Source: Anaerolinea sp.
GTDB lineage: Bacteria > Chloroflexota > Anaerolineae > Anaerolineales > Anaerolineaceae
Length of the DNA: 64,000 nt
Reading direction: 5' to 3'
NCBI GenBank assembly: GCA_013824865.1
Contig: PNON01000003.1
Span: forward strand, 1 to 64,000
The position numbers were made by a program, and so were the translations under genes. Under the pieces are notes generated by a model, which was given only the letters and a program-made list of their open reading frames with translations, was not told the DNA's origin and searched no databases. Positions 60,655 through 64,000 of this stretch are shown here, piece by piece. Each line of letters starts with the position of its first letter. Position 1 is the stretch's first letter.

Positions 60655-61797
60655 ATGAAACTGCACGAATACCAATCCAAACAGATCCTCTCTCGTTACG
60701 GTATTCAAATCCCCAGAGGCAGAGTTGCACTTACAGCAAATGAAGCAAAACAAATATCAGAAGAACTAGGCACAGATGTCATAATTAAATCCCAGGTATT
60801 AATTGGCGGTCGTGGAAAAGCAGGTGGTATCCGGCTGGCAAAAAATCCGCGAGAAGCAGAAGACCTGGCTACATCGATACTGAGTATGGATATTAAAGGT
60901 CTTCCGGTACGTAAGGTACTGGTGGATGAAGCCATTAATTTCAGCCGGGAAATCTACCTTGCAATTGCAAATAACCGTATTACAGCCACCCCCAGCATTA
61001 TTGCTTCCGCCTCCGGAGGGATGAATATTGAGGAAGTTGCACAATCATCACCCGAGAAGATCATCGCTGAAGATATCCATCCATTACTTGGCTTGCGAGA
61101 TTATCAGATCCGCGACCTCGCTAGTTCCATCGACCTACCCCATTCCTTCTGGAAACAGTTCATGCAAATTTCGAGAGCGCTCTGGCAGTTATTTCGTGAC
61201 CAGGATGCCTCCCTAGCGGAGATCAATCCATTGGTCATTTCCAGCGATAATGAGCTTTTGGCCTTGGATGCCAAGATCACGATAGATGATAACGCGCTCT
61301 TCCGTCACCCTGAACTGAATGAACTTCGCGACCCGGACGCTGAAGATCCTACTGAAACCGAAGCTCGTAAATATGGTCTCTCATATATAAAACTGGATGG
61401 TAAGATTGGCTGCCTGGTTAATGGTGCTGGCCTTGCTATGGCAATCATGGATATGATCGAATACTATGGCGGTCAACCGGCTAACTTTCTCGATATTGGC
61501 GGAGGCGCTTCATCAGAAAAGGTGGCGGCAGCTATGCGCATCATTTTAAATGATCCCTCGGTAAATTGCATACTTATTAATATATTCGGTGGAATCACCA
61601 GGTGCGATGAAGTTGCCAGGGGAGTGACGCAGGTTCTGGCAGAGATGGACCACCCCGTCTCGATAATTGCCCGGTTGGTCGGAACCAATGCCCAGGCAGG
61701 CAAGGATACCCTCCAGCACGAAGATATTCATTCTGTGGAAACCCTCACTGAAGCCGCAAAAAAAGCTGTCGAAATTTCCGCCGGGAGAACAGCATGA
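60655..61797 (+). CDS. sucC: Succinyl-CoA ligase (ADP-forming) subunit beta
   Basis: [86 protein letters not shown]. Confidence 0.96.
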   Translation: MKLHEYQSKQILSRYGIQIPRGRVALTANEAKQISEELGTDVIIKSQVLIGGRGKAGGIRLAKNPREAEDLATSILSMDIKGLPVRKVLVDEAINFSREIYLAIANNRITATPSIIASASGGMNIEEVAQSSPEKIIAEDIHPLLGLRDYQIRDLASSIDLPHSFWKQFMQISRALWQLFRDQDASLAEINPLVISSDNELLALDAKITIDDNALFRHPELNELRDPDAEDPTETEARKYGLSYIKLDGKIGCLVNGAGLAMAIMDMIEYYGGQPANFLDIGGGASSEKVAAAMRIILNDPSVNCILINIFGGITRCDEVARGVTQVLAEMDHPVSIIARLVGTNAQAGKDTLQHEDIHSVETLTEAAKKAVEISAGRTA

Positions 61798-62657
61798 GCA
61801 TCCTCCTTAATAAAAACTCCAGAATCATTGTTCAAGGAATCACCGGTGAAGAGGGACTTTTCCACACCACGAACATGATTAAATACGGTTCAGTCATTAT
61901 TGGCGGCACATCGCCTGGCAAAGGCGGCGAATGGGTTATGAATGGCAAATTACCGGTTTTTGATAGCCTTAAGCTCGCTGTGGAAGCCTCGGGGGCGAAT
62001 ACTTCGGTCATCTTCGTTCCAGCTAGACATGCCGCAGATGCCATGCTAGAAGCTGTGGATGCGGGCATCCCCCTCGTTGTATGCATCACCGAGGGTATTC
62101 CCATCCACGATATGATGAAAGTCAAAGTCTATGCAGACCAAAAAGGGACACGTATCATCGGTCCAAATTGCCCAGGAATAATTACCCCAGGGGAAAGCAA
62201 AGCTGGCATCATCCCGGGTAATATTACTTTGCCAGGCAGCATTGGCGTGGTTTCCCGTTCTGGCACATTGACATATGAAATGCTCTTTGCATTAAAACAG
62301 CAAGGCCTGGGCACGAGCACTTGCGTGGGAATTGGCGGAGATCCAATCATAGGCACTGATTTCGTTCAGATATTATCCCTCTTTGAAGCAGACCCACACA
62401 CTGAAAAAATAGTAATGATAGGCGAGATCGGTGGTCAGGATGAAGAGCGTGCCGCAGAATTTATCTCCAGTTCGATGACGAAACCCGTCTTTGCCTTTAT
62501 CGCGGGAATTTCCTCACCTCCAGGTAAACGGATGGGGCATGCAGGTGCGATTATCGAAGGATCTCATGGAAATGCGGCTTCCAAGATCGCTAACCTGGAA
62601 AATGCAGGGGTCAAAATTGGTCACAATCCAGAAGAACTCGCTGCCAGCTTAAAGTAA
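61794..62657 (+). CDS. sucD: Succinyl-CoA ligase subunit alpha
   Basis: [77 protein letters not shown]. Confidence 0.96.
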   Translation: MSILLNKNSRIIVQGITGEEGLFHTTNMIKYGSVIIGGTSPGKGGEWVMNGKLPVFDSLKLAVEASGANTSVIFVPARHAADAMLEAVDAGIPLVVCITEGIPIHDMMKVKVYADQKGTRIIGPNCPGIITPGESKAGIIPGNITLPGSIGVVSRSGTLTYEMLFALKQQGLGTSTCVGIGGDPIIGTDFVQILSLFEADPHTEKIVMIGEIGGQDEERAAEFISSSMTKPVFAFIAGISSPPGKRMGHAGAIIEGSHGNAASKIANLENAGVKIGHNPEELAASLK

Positions 62658-62659
62658 AA

Positions 62660-62680
62660 AGAGCGCACAATGTGCGCTCT
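62660..62680. terminator. Convergent hairpin sucD / acpP
   Basis: AGAGCGCACA a TGTGCGCTCT palindrome preceded by AAAA. Confidence 0.7.
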
Positions 62681-62698
62681 CATGGAAAACCAATTATA

Positions 62699-62935
62699 TT
62701 ACTTCAAATTTGCATCAATATGGCGAACAGCATCGCCAACAGTCTTTATGCTGCGAGCGTCTTCATCTCCGATATTGATATTGAATTTTTCACAAAAGCC
62801 ATCGACGAGAAAAAATTGATCCATGGAATCAGCCTTAAGATCCTCAATGAACCGGGTGTCCAACGTGATATCTTTTGCATCAATTTTCATCACCTCAGCG
62901 ACGACTTCTTTTACGCCTTCAACAGAACTTGCCAT
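62699..62935 (-). CDS. acpP: Acyl carrier protein
   Basis: VKEVVAEVMKIDAKDITLDTRFIEDLKADSMDQFFLVDGFCEKFNINIGDEDARSIKTVGDAVRHI; phosphopantetheine site ADSMD. Confidence 0.93.
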   Translation of the reverse strand: MASSVEGVKEVVAEVMKIDAKDITLDTRFIEDLKADSMDQFFLVDGFCEKFNINIGDEDARSIKTVGDAVRHIDANLK

Positions 62936-63057
62936 TATCGACCTCCTGTTTATCGATTATTATCAATAAATGAATTGTATCTTTCATTAATATTCTGTCA
63001 AGGCAGCCGTGGGTTATATTTGACATAGACAGACGGAAAGGTTAAGATATTCACAGA

Positions 63058-64000
63058 ATGGAACACCCGATGGTGAAAAAAGATGCCCCAATCATAGGCC
63101 GAAAAGACGATCATTTACAGATAAACCTGAAAAATGACGTTGAGTCTGGCATTTCTACCGGATTAGAGAAACTGCAATTCGAACATTCAGCCCTGCCTGA
63201 AATTAACCTCTCGGATGTCGATCCATCTCTCACCTTCCTGGGGAAAAATCTCAAACTCCCCCTGCTCATATCTTCCATGACTGGGGGAACACCGGAGGGG
63301 TTGAGGATTAACCATATTCTTGCTAAAGCCGCAGATTATTACGGTCTAGCCATGGGGGTTGGCTCGCAGCGAGTAGCAATTGACTACCCGGAAACATTGC
63401 CAAGTTTCAATCTTCGCCAGGTGGTCCCTAATATCTTGCTCCTTGCCAACCTGGGTGCTGCCCAGTTAAACTACGGTTATGGTGTGGATGAATGCAAATT
63501 GGCAGTTGATTCCATTCAGGCGGATGGCTTAATCCTGCATCTCAACCCATTACAGGAAGCCCTTCAAACCGGGGGAGATACGGATTTTGCAGGATTGCTG
63601 GGAAAGATTGAGCTGGTTTGTCGGCATCTGGGAAAGCCCGTGATCGTGAAAGAAGTTGGCTGGGGTATCTCAACCCATGTCGCCAGGCAGCTTATGAATG
63701 CAGGGGTCTCCGCGATAGATGTCGCTGGCGCAGGTGGCACATCCTGGTCACAGGTCGAGATGAATAGAGCGGAAGATGATCACCTCCGTGAAGCTGCTCT
63801 CAAATTCCGTTCTTGGGGCATCCCAACAGCTCAAGCCATCCATCAGGCACAGCTTGGCGCACCAGGACTGCCCATTATCGCCTCTGGCGGTCTCCAATCC
63901 GGAGTGGATATCGCCAAGTGCATTGCGCTTGGTGCCAGTTTAACCGGTATGGCAGGTCCATTGCTGCGAGCTGCGGCAGAATCAGAAGAATCCCTTGATC
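63058..64000 (+). CDS. fni: Type 2 isopentenyl-diphosphate delta-isomerase, 3' truncated by window edge
   Basis: GRKDDHLQINLKNDVES, LLISSMTGGTPEG, GVGSQRVAID, NLGAAQLNYGYG, VIVKEVGWGIS, DVAGAGGTSWSQVE. Missing from ORF track because no stop in window. Confidence 0.95.
   Translation, partial: MEHPMVKKDAPIIGRKDDHLQINLKNDVESGISTGLEKLQFEHSALPEINLSDVDPSLTFLGKNLKLPLLISSMTGGTPEGLRINHILAKAADYYGLAMGVGSQRVAIDYPETLPSFNLRQVVPNILLLANLGAAQLNYGYGVDECKLAVDSIQADGLILHLNPLQEALQTGGDTDFAGLLGKIELVCRHLGKPVIVKEVGWGISTHVARQLMNAGVSAIDVAGAGGTSWSQVEMNRAEDDHLREAALKFRSWGIPTAQAIHQAQLGAPGLPIIASGGLQSGVDIAKCIALGASLTGMAGPLLRAAAESEESLD

Noticed and set aside
62672-63028. 118-aa plus-strand ORF opposite acpP
   Set aside because: acpP on the minus strand is clear and explains the region.
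1-64000. CRISPR arrays, transposons, prophage, restriction-modification or toxin-antitoxin systems
   Set aside because: No regularly spaced direct repeats, transposase/integrase motifs or recognised defence gene pairs were seen; the region looks like housekeeping backbone.

Overview
This 64 kb window looks like ordinary chromosomal backbone, probably from a Chloroflexota/Anaerolineae-like bacterium (inferred from gene content only). I found no transposase, phage module, rRNA operon or CRISPR array. In order, the window holds: a truncated clostripain-like protease; a tandem glycine riboswitch with gcvH-gcvPA-gcvPB; xth; a DUF192 protein and a LysM/M23 peptidase; a DUF2877 (AllH-like) gene divergent from a molybdenum-hydroxylase operon; an Na+-pump-type biotin decarboxylase, cyclase-family and GNAT-like cluster; a winged-helix-like hypothetical gene pair; tRNA-Arg(TCT); hsp20-lon; a PHP+AlbA-type fusion; mog/moaB; efp; ftsH; an acyl-CoA ligase; miaA/yraN; cinA; an amidohydrolase-CYTH fusion; glgA-glgC-malQ; a DMT transporter; sod; ferredoxin; ppgK; mltG-ruvX; tal-pgi/rpiB/tkt; a small HMA-domain gene that appears frameshifted; a folate cluster; hpf; comF; a Tad pilus locus with a small Flp pilin; a helical protein followed by an SPFH-HTH fusion; sucCD; acpP; and the 5' part of fni/idi2. 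The best candidates for undescribed biology are the SPFH-HTH fusion with its partner, the amidohydrolase-CYTH fusion, the Mo-hydroxylase/decarboxylase/cyclase neighbourhood, the PHP-AlbA fusion and the winged-helix hypothetical pair. All functional proposals are inferences from reading the sequence; no database search was run.
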